Assembly (NCBI RefSeq): GCF_000703165.1
Contig: NZ_JNLQ01000003.1
Location: 62,001 to 126,000 of the forward strand
Direction: 5' to 3'
DNA: 64,000 bases
From: Butyrivibrio sp. AE3004
GTDB lineage: Bacteria; Bacillota; Clostridia; Lachnospirales; Lachnospiraceae
This document shows, one piece after another, positions 52,829 through 60,787 of this stretch. How positions within the stretch are numbered: position 1 is the stretch's first letter; the number at the start of each line of letters is the position of its first letter. Made by a program: the position numbers and the translations under genes. A model generated the notes under the pieces. It was not told where the DNA came from. It ran no database searches and worked only from the letters and a program-made list of their open reading frames with translations.

Positions 52829-53482
52829 TTAATCCTCGTTATTGTCTTTATTTATTCCGCTGGGGAATTTCAGTATCTGAGCCTTCATGTTAAGTGTCTC
52901 TTCAGGTTCTATCATACCAAGAAAATCGTTTGCATCCGAGCTTTTTAATGCTTCAAAATCCATTCTGTCGAGTTGAAGGAAATCCCAGTCAGTAAAGCAG
53001 GTCTCATCATAACTCATGATATCTTCATACTCTTCTATGATATCTTCAGGTGTGCACTCGGATTCTCTTGCTATATCTTCAAGTTCCTTAAGAATCCTCA
53101 GCCTGTCCTTCATGGGAAATCTCTCTATGGTCTCAGCTCCGGTATCCTCCGCGAGATCACAGTATCCGCTTATCAGCTGGTACAGCTGATAATTCTGTAG
53201 GATGCTTGGGTCAAGCTCCTGATCTGATTCAAGTAGTTCCACCATTGATATGAAGGCTTCATTTGCATCCCTCTTGCTCACATTATCAGGAGATATGTCC
53301 TCCGTCACAGAAAAATACAGCTCCTCATCATCAGGATCTAAATTTTTCAGTCCATCAAGCATACCGCAATAGTACATATCAAGGTCAAACTGCATCAGAC
53401 CAAGGAGTCTTTCACTTATGAATCTCTCTATTATTTTATCTACTTCCTCATTTCCTGTGAGGACATCGTATAGTGCTAACAT
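52829..53482 (-). CDS. Acidic protein of unknown function
   Basis: 217 residues, strongly acidic and helical, with no signal peptide or metal motif. 'DLDMYYCGMLDGLKNLDPDDE' (quoted in part) and 'CTPEDIIEEYEDIMSYDE' are typical of its composition. Its stop is 4 bases before the small 103-residue gene. A helical-repeat scaffold is possible, but nothing identifies a function. Confidence 0.55.
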   Translation of the reverse strand: MLALYDVLTGNEEVDKIIERFISERLLGLMQFDLDMYYCGMLDGLKNLDPDDEELYFSVTEDISPDNVSKRDANEAFISMVELLESDQELDPSILQNYQLYQLISGYCDLAEDTGAETIERFPMKDRLRILKELEDIARESECTPEDIIEEYEDIMSYDETCFTDWDFLQLDRMDFEALKSSDANDFLGMIEPEETLNMKAQILKFPSGINKDNNED

Positions 53483-53513
53483 TTATTCCATTCCTTACTA
53501 CTTTGTTCTTATC

Positions 53514-53945
53514 TTAATTGCTTCTATTTTCAAGCAGGTACTTGCCGGACAAAATATTTTTCTTACATGCACTCATGTGATACCACTCGCAAATTCCGCA
53601 TATCTGCTTCATCTTTGACGAATCCATCTTATCATGAATCTCATGTATAAGCTCCTGATAGCTGTATTCATTCTCTTCAAGATCAAGAAGGTCTTTTACT
53701 CCTTTATCAAAAACAAGGACTTTTGCATCATCTGCACATATACCTTCACCGCGTTTTCTTGGACAATATGTGCAAAGGTCATCTGTGGAAAAAACGATAC
53801 GCACCTTAAGATCCGGTTCTGTCCGCATCCTTTTGGTTATCATTGTCATATTCAGGACAAATGCCTCGTTATAACCCTTTCCGCTATATCCCTGCGTACA
53901 CAGAAGGTGATGCGGGCGAAGGTTTATTATTTTTTCTTCGGTCAT
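53514..53945 (-). CDS. DUF1284-family Cys-rich protein
   Basis: 143 residues. 'LRPHHLLCTQGYSGKGY' is the DUF1284 signature; further cysteines at 'CTYCPRKRGEGIC' and 'QICGICEWYH...C' could bind an iron-sulphur cluster or zinc. The family's function is not established. A start ATG at 53945 has a weak ribosome site. Confidence 0.75.
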   Translation of the reverse strand: MTEEKIINLRPHHLLCTQGYSGKGYNEAFVLNMTMITKRMRTEPDLKVRIVFSTDDLCTYCPRKRGEGICADDAKVLVFDKGVKDLLDLEENEYSYQELIHEIHDKMDSSKMKQICGICEWYHMSACKKNILSGKYLLENRSN

Positions 53946-54067
53946 ATCTTTTTAGTAGTCCTTTCTGTCTTGTTCTGAAAAAACAATATTTATTTTAAGG
54001 TCTGGCATTTCCTTTTACAAGTAATAGGAAAAACCAATAGAAAATCCGCATAAATTCTGCAAAACAC

Positions 54068-54096
54068 TTAACAAAGGAAAGAAATAGCGATAAAAT
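54068..54096 (+). promoter_or_regulatory. Promoter of the HU gene
   Basis: TTAACA (54068-54073), 17-base spacer, TAAAAT (54091-54096); each differs from consensus at one base. The transcript would have a leader of about 50 bases ending in AGGAGG. Confidence 0.65.
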
Positions 54097-54152
54097 CACT
54101 ACTAACAGGGCACGTAAGCCCAAAACCCTAACTTATGAAGGAGGAAAACGGT

Positions 54153-54431
54153 ATGAATAAGACAGAACTCGTAGAAGCTATGGCAAAAGAGACAGGTCTT
54201 TCAAAGAAGGACACAGAAGCAGCACTTAAGGCTTTCATCGATGTTGTTTCAAAGCAGCTTAAGAAGAAGGACAAGGTTCAGCTCGTTGGCTTTGGTACAT
54301 TTGAGACATCTAAGAGAGCAGCTAGAACTGGTAAGAACCCTCAGACAGGTGAGAGCATCAAGATCCCTGCTTCAGTAGCTCCTAAGTTCAAGGCAGGCAA
54401 GGCTCTTAAGGACCTTGTGAACAAGAAGTGA
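54153..54431 (+). CDS. hup: HU-family DNA-binding protein
   Basis: 92 residues from the ATG at 54153, with AGGAGG upstream (the in-frame ATG at 54135 precedes the ribosome site). 'MNKTELVEAMAKETGLSKKD' start, 'VQLVGFGTFE' and the DNA-binding arm 'RTGKNPQTGE' then 'IPASVAPKFKAGKALK'. A nucleoid-associated protein that bends DNA as a dimer. Codon use is strongly biased, as in highly expressed genes. Confidence 0.93.
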   Translation: MNKTELVEAMAKETGLSKKDTEAALKAFIDVVSKQLKKKDKVQLVGFGTFETSKRAARTGKNPQTGESIKIPASVAPKFKAGKALKDLVNKK

Positions 54432-54479
54432 TTTTGACACTTTGTAACTGCGTTAAATAGCAAAATTCATTACAAACTT

Positions 54480-54520
54480 CAGGCTCTGTACCATCTTTTT
54501 GTTGGAACAGAGCCTGTTTT
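54480..54520 (+). terminator. Intrinsic terminator of the HU gene
   Basis: CAGGCTCTGT (54480-54489) pairs with ACAGAGCCTG (54507-54516), then TTTT. Confidence 0.8.
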
Positions 54521-54546
54521 ACAATTTTGAAGAAAGTATATTACTT

Positions 54547-55407
54547 TTATTTTCCGCGAAGTTCCATGAGGTTTGGTCCTTTTCCTGCAAGCATGTCTGT
54601 CACACGTTTACCGATAAGGGTCGTATAGATAGGGTGAGTAAGGATATAGAACTGATCCTCTTCTATAGCATTAAATACTCTCATTCCCACAGAATCTATA
54701 GGCATACCTGTTACAATAACCTGCTCTGCTATTTTCTGACCCATAGCGAATTCCTTGCTTGTGTAGTAAGGATCAGATGCATCCTTGTACTGCTCAGGGC
54801 GGTGTCTTTCAGCATGGTGAAGGTCTGTCTGAACAAATCCCGGACAATATATGCTAACGGAAATATCTGCGCCTTTTGCCTGAAGGTCATAGCTAACACT
54901 TTCAGAAAGTGCAACTGCAGCATGCTTTGTAGCGTGATAAGCGGGCATTCCATTTGAAGTGATAAGTCCTGCTACTGAGCATGTGTTCACGATATTGCAG
55001 TGTGTACCCTGCTTCATCATGATCGGAATAACCTTGTGCATGAAGTAAACATGGCTAAGGAAGTTAGCGTGTGTGATCCACTCCCAGTCTCGAACCGGTG
55101 TGTCCCAGATATCACCAGGAACCACAACACCTGCGTTGTTCATAAGAAGGTCAATTGCGCCGAATTTTTCAATAACTTCATCAACCGCTCTCTCACAGTC
55201 TTCTACCTTTGTTACATCTGCCTGGATAGTGAAGATCTCTGCAGCTCCAAGCTCTTTTGCTTCTTTTGCAGCTGCTTCTACTTCGTCCTTTTCGATATCA
55301 AGAGCAGCGATGCGCATGCCTCTCCTTGATGCTTCTTTTAAAAATTCTTTACCAAAACCATTTGCTGCACCGGTTATCAGTGCAACTTTATTCTTGAATT
55401 CTTTCAT
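54547..55407 (-). CDS. SDR-family oxidoreductase
   Basis: 286 residues. Rossmann 'ALITGAANGFGKEF', 'NNAGVV', catalytic Ser in 'NTCSVAGL' and 'YHATKHAAV' (Y-x(3)-K). An NAD(P)-dependent alcohol/ketone reductase. It starts 15 bases after the old-yellow-enzyme-type gene, so the two probably act on one substrate in sequence: C=C reduction and carbonyl/alcohol interconversion. The substrate is unknown. Confidence 0.85.
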   Translation of the reverse strand: MKEFKNKVALITGAANGFGKEFLKEASRRGMRIAALDIEKDEVEAAAKEAKELGAAEIFTIQADVTKVEDCERAVDEVIEKFGAIDLLMNNAGVVVPGDIWDTPVRDWEWITHANFLSHVYFMHKVIPIMMKQGTHCNIVNTCSVAGLITSNGMPAYHATKHAAVALSESVSYDLQAKGADISVSIYCPGFVQTDLHHAERHRPEQYKDASDPYYTSKEFAMGQKIAEQVIVTGMPIDSVGMRVFNAIEEDQFYILTHPIYTTLIGKRVTDMLAGKGPNLMELRGK

Positions 55408-55422
55408 CTGAAAACCTCCCCT

Positions 55423-57357
55423 TTACAGTGTTGATGCTCTGCCAAGTGCATCTGTTGTAGCTTCCGCAATTCTTCCGGGGAAGTTTGCATCGCCGAGTAC
55501 TATTACATTGTCAAAGTTCTCTTCAAACTGTGCTGATACATCATTTGAGCGTACTCCAAGTGCAAGAACTACTGTACCAGCAGGAATTTTTGTCATCTGT
55601 CTTGTTACTGTATTCATTACAACAACTGATTCTTCATCTGCAGACATGAACTGCTGTCTTGTCATGACATTTACACCAAGTTTTCCGAATCTGATGGTGA
55701 AATCAGCGATCACAGAGCGGTAAAGACCTCTTCCGATGTCTTTTGTCATCTCTACAAGAGTAACTTTATTTCCGCCTCTTGTTGCAATGGTCTCAGCAGT
55801 TTCCATACCTGTTACACCGCCGCCAATTACTACAACGTCGCCCTTTACTTCCTTTTTGCCCATCAGATATTCTTCAGCAGTGATAACATTGGCTCCATCA
55901 ACTCCGGGAAGCCCTGGAACGATAGGTGTTCCACCTGTCGCAACAAAAACAGCTGTGGGATCAAGTGCCTTTACAGCATCTACAGTGCCTTCTGTATTAA
56001 GTCTGACTTCGATGTTGTTTTTCTTGATTCTGCAAACAAGAGAATCAAGATAAGCCTGAAGCTTTTCCTTCATGATGGGCTTTGTTGCAATATTAAGCTG
56101 TCCGCCAAGAGAGTCTGCCTTTTCGAAAATTACAGGATCAAAACCTCTCTCCTTAAGTGTGAGTGCTGAAACCATTCCAGCAGGGCCTCCACCTATGATA
56201 GCAACCTTTCTGCCATTGCCAGTCTTTTCTATGCAGCTATAGTCAACTTCTCTTCCGCACTTGGGGTTAACGGCACATTTGATATGTCCTCCGTCTGAAA
56301 GTGCAGTGAAGCAGTATAGACATCCGATACACTTGTTGATCTCATCGCCTCTGCCTTCCTTAGCCTTGTTTGCCCATTCGGGATCAGCAAGATGAGCACG
56401 GCCAAGAGCGATATAATCACAAACGCCCTCCTCAAGAAGTGCTTCTGCAACTTCAGGATCCTTGATGTTATTTGTTGCAATTACCGGAATCTTTACATTT
56501 TTCTTGATAGCGGATGCGAGATGTTTCTTCCATCCCTGAGGATATGAAGAAGGCTCAATAATTGTTGTAGCAGATTCATAGATACCGCTTGAAACGTTGA
56601 TACAGTCGATGCCGAAGCTCTCAAGTGTTCTTGCAATCTTGATTGTATCCTCAAGCTTTAATCCGCCTTCTACAAATTCATCAGCTGAAATTCTCACTGA
56701 AATAAGGAATCTGGGACCACACATGTATCTTATACCTGTGATTATCTCCTCAAGAATTCTTATTCTGTTGTCAAAAGATCCGCCATATCTGTCCGTTCTC
56801 TTATTTGTATATGGAGAAAGGAATTCATTTAAAAGGTAGCCATGAGCTGCGTGAAGCTCGATTCCGTCCATACCGGCCTTCTGGCAGATGACAGCACCCT
56901 TGATGAAATTCTTTACAAGTGCTGAACACTCTTCTGTTGTCATCTCCCTTGGCATTTCCTTAGTAACCTTACACATAACAGGTGAAGGAGCAACAATCTG
57001 TCTGCCGCCTATCATGGATGATTTATTTTCCCTTCCTGGATGCTGAAGCTGAACAAGGATTTTTGTTCCATATTTGTGTACACGCTCAGCAAGCCTCTCG
57101 AGATGAGGAACATGTCTGGAATCTGTAGCTCCCAGCTGATTAGGTGTACCAATACCTTCTACCTCATCTACTCTTGTGATTTCAGTGATAATGAGACCCA
57201 CACCGCCTTTTGCACGGTCTTCGTAGTATCTGATAATGTGCTCGTTAGCTTCTCCTGTTGGATCTGCCAGCGAAACTCCCATCGCAGGCATTACTGTGCG
57301 GTTCTTGATTCGCACGCCCCCTATACGCCCACTTTTAAACAATTTTTCGTAAGCCAT
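55423..57357 (-). CDS. FMN/FAD/4Fe-4S old-yellow-enzyme-type reductase (2,4-dienoyl-CoA reductase-like)
   Basis: 644 residues. Residues 1-330: OYE TIM barrel ('GGVRIKNRTVMPAM', 'ELHAAHGYLLNEFLSPYTNKR' in part, 'ALGRAHLADPEW'). Cys cluster 'CIGCLYC' with later cysteines binds the [4Fe-4S] cluster. Residues 385-644: FAD/NAD(P) domain with 'VAIIGGGPAGM' and 'VVVIGGGVTGMETAE'. This architecture is shared by dienoyl-CoA reductase, bile-acid BaiCD/BaiH and flavonoid or nitro reductases, so substrate assignment is not possible from sequence. AAAGGAGG precedes the ATG; PucR regulator divergent. Confidence 0.88.
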   Translation of the reverse strand: MAYEKLFKSGRIGGVRIKNRTVMPAMGVSLADPTGEANEHIIRYYEDRAKGGVGLIITEITRVDEVEGIGTPNQLGATDSRHVPHLERLAERVHKYGTKILVQLQHPGRENKSSMIGGRQIVAPSPVMCKVTKEMPREMTTEECSALVKNFIKGAVICQKAGMDGIELHAAHGYLLNEFLSPYTNKRTDRYGGSFDNRIRILEEIITGIRYMCGPRFLISVRISADEFVEGGLKLEDTIKIARTLESFGIDCINVSSGIYESATTIIEPSSYPQGWKKHLASAIKKNVKIPVIATNNIKDPEVAEALLEEGVCDYIALGRAHLADPEWANKAKEGRGDEINKCIGCLYCFTALSDGGHIKCAVNPKCGREVDYSCIEKTGNGRKVAIIGGGPAGMVSALTLKERGFDPVIFEKADSLGGQLNIATKPIMKEKLQAYLDSLVCRIKKNNIEVRLNTEGTVDAVKALDPTAVFVATGGTPIVPGLPGVDGANVITAEEYLMGKKEVKGDVVVIGGGVTGMETAETIATRGGNKVTLVEMTKDIGRGLYRSVIADFTIRFGKLGVNVMTRQQFMSADEESVVVMNTVTRQMTKIPAGTVVLALGVRSNDVSAQFEENFDNVIVLGDANFPGRIAEATTDALGRASTL

Positions 57358-57515
57358 AAGTACCTCCTTTAAACATATAAATGCTACTTATTGTGCATAG
57401 ACTACAACAATATTTCGATTTGGAGTTGCATCCATGAACATCAATGAATACAATAATTTTACTGGGCCATAAAATAATGGTCTAGATTTTGCCTGCATAA
57501 ACAGATGAGCATATA

Positions 57516-57532
57516 TTGTGCTTGATGCACAA
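57516..57532. promoter_or_regulatory. Palindrome in the divergent control region
   Basis: TTGTGC-N5-GCACAA lies between the OYE-type and PucR genes; a TTGTGC half-site occurs again near 57391. A candidate operator for the PucR-type regulator. Confidence 0.4.
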
Positions 57533-57552
57533 CTCAAATGGAGATGGATTTT

Positions 57553-59034
57553 ATGAACTTTGAAGAAATAGCTGAAATAATGAAGAAAAGCTGCAACTGC
57601 AGCATAAACGTAGGGAATTCAAATCCGGAACTTACGCACTTTTCATTTTTATCTGATGGCATGCCATTAGATGATCCTTCATGCCTCTATATTGGAAAGG
57701 TTGATACTGATACTATCCGTGACCTTGAAAAATCCCCCTGTATTCTTACAACAACAAAAGGACTTCCTGAAAATATCTCATTTATATATACAACAGATAA
57801 AGAGATGATGAACTGTATGAACGCTCTTACTTCTGCATTTTTCAGAGCCACTGACCACGAGAGCAGATTCAGACATCTGAAAGAGCTGTCCAAGGAAAAT
57901 ATCTCCATAACGGAGCTCATAAACAAATCTGCCCTTTTCCTGGACAGATCCATTGTTCTTGCAGATTTAGGATTTAAGATCCTTGCGCACTCCACTTCCG
58001 TATCCATCACTGACCCTTTGTGGCAGCGATATATAGAAAAAGGATCCTGCACTTTTGAGTTTATTAATGCGATGAATGAACTTATGCCTGCCCAGAGCCT
58101 TCCCAAGACTTCTGCCTGCTTTCAGGTCACATGCACCAGCTCTACAGAAGAGAAGCTGGCTTCACAGCTTTTCATAGAAAACAGACCGGTAGCATATCTT
58201 GTTTTGCTCGATAACAACCGTGGTCTTACATCATTTCACAAGACATATCTGCCAAAGATAAGTGAATTTCTGTCAGCTTTTATCAATATACATAATACAT
58301 ATCCTGATCTGTCAAAGGACGATACGGATATGTATATTAAGCTTCTTGATGGAAGTGAGGAAGATTTAAAGAGTACTGAGAAAATGCTGCCCAAACTACC
58401 TGAGCATACGTTTTGTGTGGTATTAAAGCCAATCCATCACTCAAGACATGAGCTCTTTTTTATCAAAAGAACTCTTGACTCCATGATACCCGGGAACACA
58501 ATATTCATCTTCAGAGAACTTGTTGTTGTTATCTCTTCATATGTCGGCATAATAGGTGACATAGAAAATAACGATGAACTTCTAAAAAATGTATCGGATG
58601 TAGGAATAAGCCCGGAGTTTAATTCGGCTTCTCTTTTCCCTCAGAGTTTCCAATATGCTCAAGAGGCATATCGTATAGGGAAACAAATTGGAAATCCGTC
58701 TAAAGTACACAGATATGAAGACTACAGATTTTACCATCTTCTTAACCATGTATCGGATATAAGCCTTTTGCAGTCCTATATACATCCCGCTCTATATAAG
58801 CTTCACCGTTATGACCTAGAGCACGACTCAGATCTTGTTGAAACCTTAAAGGTCTTTCTGAGCTTGTCCTGCTCCATAAAGGGTACAGCAGATGCACTAT
58901 TCCTACATAGAAACACCATGAATTACAGGATGACCAAGATTACAGAAATTACAGACATTGATCTTAACGACGCAGCAACTGTGTTCAGACTTCAATGCTC
59001 ATATCAGATCAATGGGATTCTTCATTTATTCTGA
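57553..59034 (+). CDS. PucR/CdaR-family transcriptional regulator
   Basis: About 493 residues from the ATG at 57553 (GGAG 9 bases upstream); an ATG at 57538 is also possible. N-terminal part is an unassigned sensor region; 'RYDLEHDSDLVETLKVFLSLSCSIKGTADALFLHRNTMNYR' (in part) contains the PucR C-terminal HTH ('ALFLHRNTMNYRMTKI'). Divergent from the OYE/SDR pair, which it probably controls in response to their substrate. Confidence 0.82.
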   Translation: MNFEEIAEIMKKSCNCSINVGNSNPELTHFSFLSDGMPLDDPSCLYIGKVDTDTIRDLEKSPCILTTTKGLPENISFIYTTDKEMMNCMNALTSAFFRATDHESRFRHLKELSKENISITELINKSALFLDRSIVLADLGFKILAHSTSVSITDPLWQRYIEKGSCTFEFINAMNELMPAQSLPKTSACFQVTCTSSTEEKLASQLFIENRPVAYLVLLDNNRGLTSFHKTYLPKISEFLSAFINIHNTYPDLSKDDTDMYIKLLDGSEEDLKSTEKMLPKLPEHTFCVVLKPIHHSRHELFFIKRTLDSMIPGNTIFIFRELVVVISSYVGIIGDIENNDELLKNVSDVGISPEFNSASLFPQSFQYAQEAYRIGKQIGNPSKVHRYEDYRFYHLLNHVSDISLLQSYIHPALYKLHRYDLEHDSDLVETLKVFLSLSCSIKGTADALFLHRNTMNYRMTKITEITDIDLNDAATVFRLQCSYQINGILHLF

Positions 59035-59419
59035 TAGTAATTTTTCATCTTATGATGTGGGTGTCAAAAGTATAGAAACACCCTAAAACTGCACATTGAT
59101 AACTGAATAAAGCTATGTTTTAGTGCTGATCTGAGGTAAAATATTAGTATCAAATCCAGTATTTTACTAGGTTTAAGCCATGTCGTTCGTCTTAAATGAT
59201 CATCAGCAAATGTCTCTTTTTGATTCCCTTGGTCTATTCATATATTCATATATCCTTACCTCTTCCTGATATTTATAGTATCAGTTTAATTCGATGGTGT
59301 TAGTATTACCCGACATTTCTTGCTCTGATTTGTCGTGAAAATCATAATACAAAAAACATCCCGAGTGGTTCTCGGGATGCCTTTTAGGAGTTTTCTTATT
59401 ATGTGGAGCCTATTGGCTC
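59035..59419. other. Intergenic stretch with a terminator
   Basis: No gene. GGGTGT/ACACCC at 59063-59089 may end the PucR transcript. The perfect stem CATCCCGAG/CTCGGGATG (59357-59379) with a minus-strand T-run (59351-59356) terminates hsp20. A long, weaker inverted repeat (GTAAAATA/TATTTTAC) lies at about 59133-59168. Confidence 0.6.
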
Positions 59420-59866
59420 TTAAGCTATCATGATATGTTTCTTTTCAGGAAGCTTTTCCTGTTCTTTCTTAGGAATGGTAAGTGTCAGAACTCCGTGATG
59501 GAAGGCTGCCTTTACGTCCTCTTCTGTGATCTGGTTGCCTACATAGAAGCTTCTCTGCATCGAGCCACTGTATCGCTCCTGCCTGATCAGACGTCCTTTC
59601 TTATCATTCTTGTCATTGTTCATGTTCTTTGAAGCACTGATTGTAAGATACCCGTCATTCAGTTCAAGGTTAATATCCTCTTTGGCAAAACCAGGAAGAT
59701 CAACACTAACTTCATACTGGTTATCCTCTTCCTTAACATCAGTCTTCATCAGCCTGTCGGCGTGACGTCCGTAGAGCTTCCGCTCCATGTTGTTCAGTTC
59801 TCTGAAATCCGGAAAATTGAACAGATTGTCAAAAAGATTTTCTTCAAAAATACTAGGTGCTAACAT
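59420..59866 (-). CDS. hsp20: Small heat-shock protein, Hsp20 family
   Basis: 148 residues from the ATG at 59866, supported by AGGAGG seven bases upstream. The frame stays open to 59998, but that extension is the GC-rich leader and reads as Pro/Arg/Gly-rich. Alpha-crystallin domain: 'YEVSVDLPGFAKEDINLELNDGYLTI' (in part) and the closing 'GVLTLTIPKKE'. ATP-independent holdase that prevents aggregation. Its promoter overlaps a CIRCE element, so HrcA should repress it. A second, broken copy of the 3' end lies at 51380-51475. Confidence 0.9.
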   Translation of the reverse strand: MLAPSIFEENLFDNLFNFPDFRELNNMERKLYGRHADRLMKTDVKEEDNQYEVSVDLPGFAKEDINLELNDGYLTISASKNMNNDKNDKKGRLIRQERYSGSMQRSFYVGNQITEEDVKAAFHHGVLTLTIPKKEQEKLPEKKHIMIA

Positions 59867-59874
59867 AGTTTTTT

Positions 59875-59930
59875 CCTCCTTTGCATCAAAAACATTTATT
59901 TTTGAGCATTGGGACGGAGGGAGGGAGCCA
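59875..59930 (-). promoter_or_regulatory. Candidate RNA thermometer in the hsp20 leader
   Basis: In the minus-strand transcript, CUCCCUCCCUCC (complement of 59916-59927) is followed by a hairpin of about 9 bp (59883-59907, GCUCAAAAA with UUUUUGAUGC), then the Shine-Dalgarno AGGAGG (59875-59880). The CCUCC tracts can pair with GGAGG as a stem extending from the hairpin, hiding the ribosome site at low temperature. This is by inspection; no folding energy was calculated. Confidence 0.5.
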
Positions 59931-60000
59931 CCATCAGCGAAGCTGATTCCAATGTGGCGACCGATATGCCGCCGACCACCGGGAGGGGGCGATTCCACTC
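59911..60000 (-). other. GC-rich insert-like segment in the hsp20 leader
   Basis: About 90 bases of roughly 65% GC in a 35-40% GC setting. Contains ATCAGC/GCTGAT and GCCAC/GTGGC stems and C-rich tracts. Composition unlike its neighbours suggests either a conserved RNA structure or an inserted repeat. Confidence 0.5.
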
Positions 60001-60057
60001 TTTAGATCTAGGGAACCTAAGTCCTTATGGTCTTCTCTGTTCCTTTGTTCTATATAT

Positions 60058-60098
60058 GGTATAACACCAAATTAGCACTCTGTCAAGTAGAGTGCTAA
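60058..60098 (-). promoter_or_regulatory. hsp20 promoter with CIRCE operator
   Basis: TTAGCACTC-N9-GAGTGCTAA (60072-60098) is a perfect CIRCE, the HrcA operator. The minus-strand promoter TTGACA (60081-60086), 17-base spacer, TATACC (60058-60063) lies in and after it, so HrcA binding would block the promoter. The predicted leader is about 180 bases, unusually long. Confidence 0.88.
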
Positions 60099-60119
60099 TT
60101 TTCTTATAGAATTTTTATA

Positions 60120-60614
60120 TCATTTCCAATAAATATCAAAAAACTGCTGAGGTCCTTTAAATAGAGTAACTATGCTCCCATCATTAAGGTCTACAACCTT
60201 AAAATAGATATCCTCATCATCTGTCGGAGCACCTGCTCCCCAGGGATGCATCTCCTCATAAAGAATACGATCTTCATCAGGAGACAGAACGTACTGGTCG
60301 ATATAGTAATCATTGCCTACTAGGCTCCTAAGCTTTTCATATATTTCATCTGACTCGTGTTGTTCTTTCTCCAGTCCAGTTACATCGATGGCATTTTTTG
60401 AAAGCCCCCAGAATGTCCGACTGTATGCGCTATCATTGCAAGTAAATACTATGTCTTCATAACCCTCCACTTTTCTGTAGTTCTGAGAAAAATCCAGATG
60501 AAGGTAATAAGAGGGAAAATACCATAAAAATCTTAATATTATAAATATGAGCAAAAGGTTAAAGGCCATAATTACAACAAGCCCGATTCTCTTTAGCACC
60601 TTTTTCATATGCAT
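60120..60614 (-). CDS. Membrane-anchored protein of unknown function
   Basis: 164 residues. Basic start, one hydrophobic segment (residues 10-32), then a polar domain outside the membrane containing 'FTCNDSAYSRTFW' and 'YYIDQYVLSPDEDRILYEE' in part. No lipobox or catalytic motif is visible. The ATG at 60614 or the second one two codons later could be the start. I do not recognise a family. Confidence 0.55.
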   Translation of the reverse strand: MHMKKVLKRIGLVVIMAFNLLLIFIILRFLWYFPSYYLHLDFSQNYRKVEGYEDIVFTCNDSAYSRTFWGLSKNAIDVTGLEKEQHESDEIYEKLRSLVGNDYYIDQYVLSPDEDRILYEEMHPWGAGAPTDDEDIYFKVVDLNDGSIVTLFKGPQQFFDIYWK

Positions 60615-60667
60615 TTCTTAAATCCTTTATTCACATTCTTTTTTTATCCAATCACTACTATAACATA

Positions 60668-60707
60668 CAAAAAGGCCGGACTCCGATATCACTCGCAAAT
60701 CCGACCT
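60668..60707 (-). terminator. Terminator of the fructokinase/phosphatase operon
   Basis: GGTCGGA...TCCGGCC (60674-60706) with a long loop, followed on the minus strand by TTTTT. Downstream of the Cof-type gene. Confidence 0.5.
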
Positions 60708-60787
60708 CATAAGATTTAATTAGATGCACCTGCTGATGATGAAGTACTTGCTGTAGCTTCTTTTATCTAAAACCATTAGAATTACCC

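Noticed and set aside
54547-57357. Bile-acid 7-dehydroxylation (bai) genes
   Set aside because: Same enzyme superfamilies, but the other bai genes are absent and the organism looks like a plant-polysaccharide degrader.
59787-60005. 72-codon plus-strand ORF antisense to hsp20
   Set aside because: It is a shadow of the hsp20 gene and its GC-rich leader, with no ribosome site.
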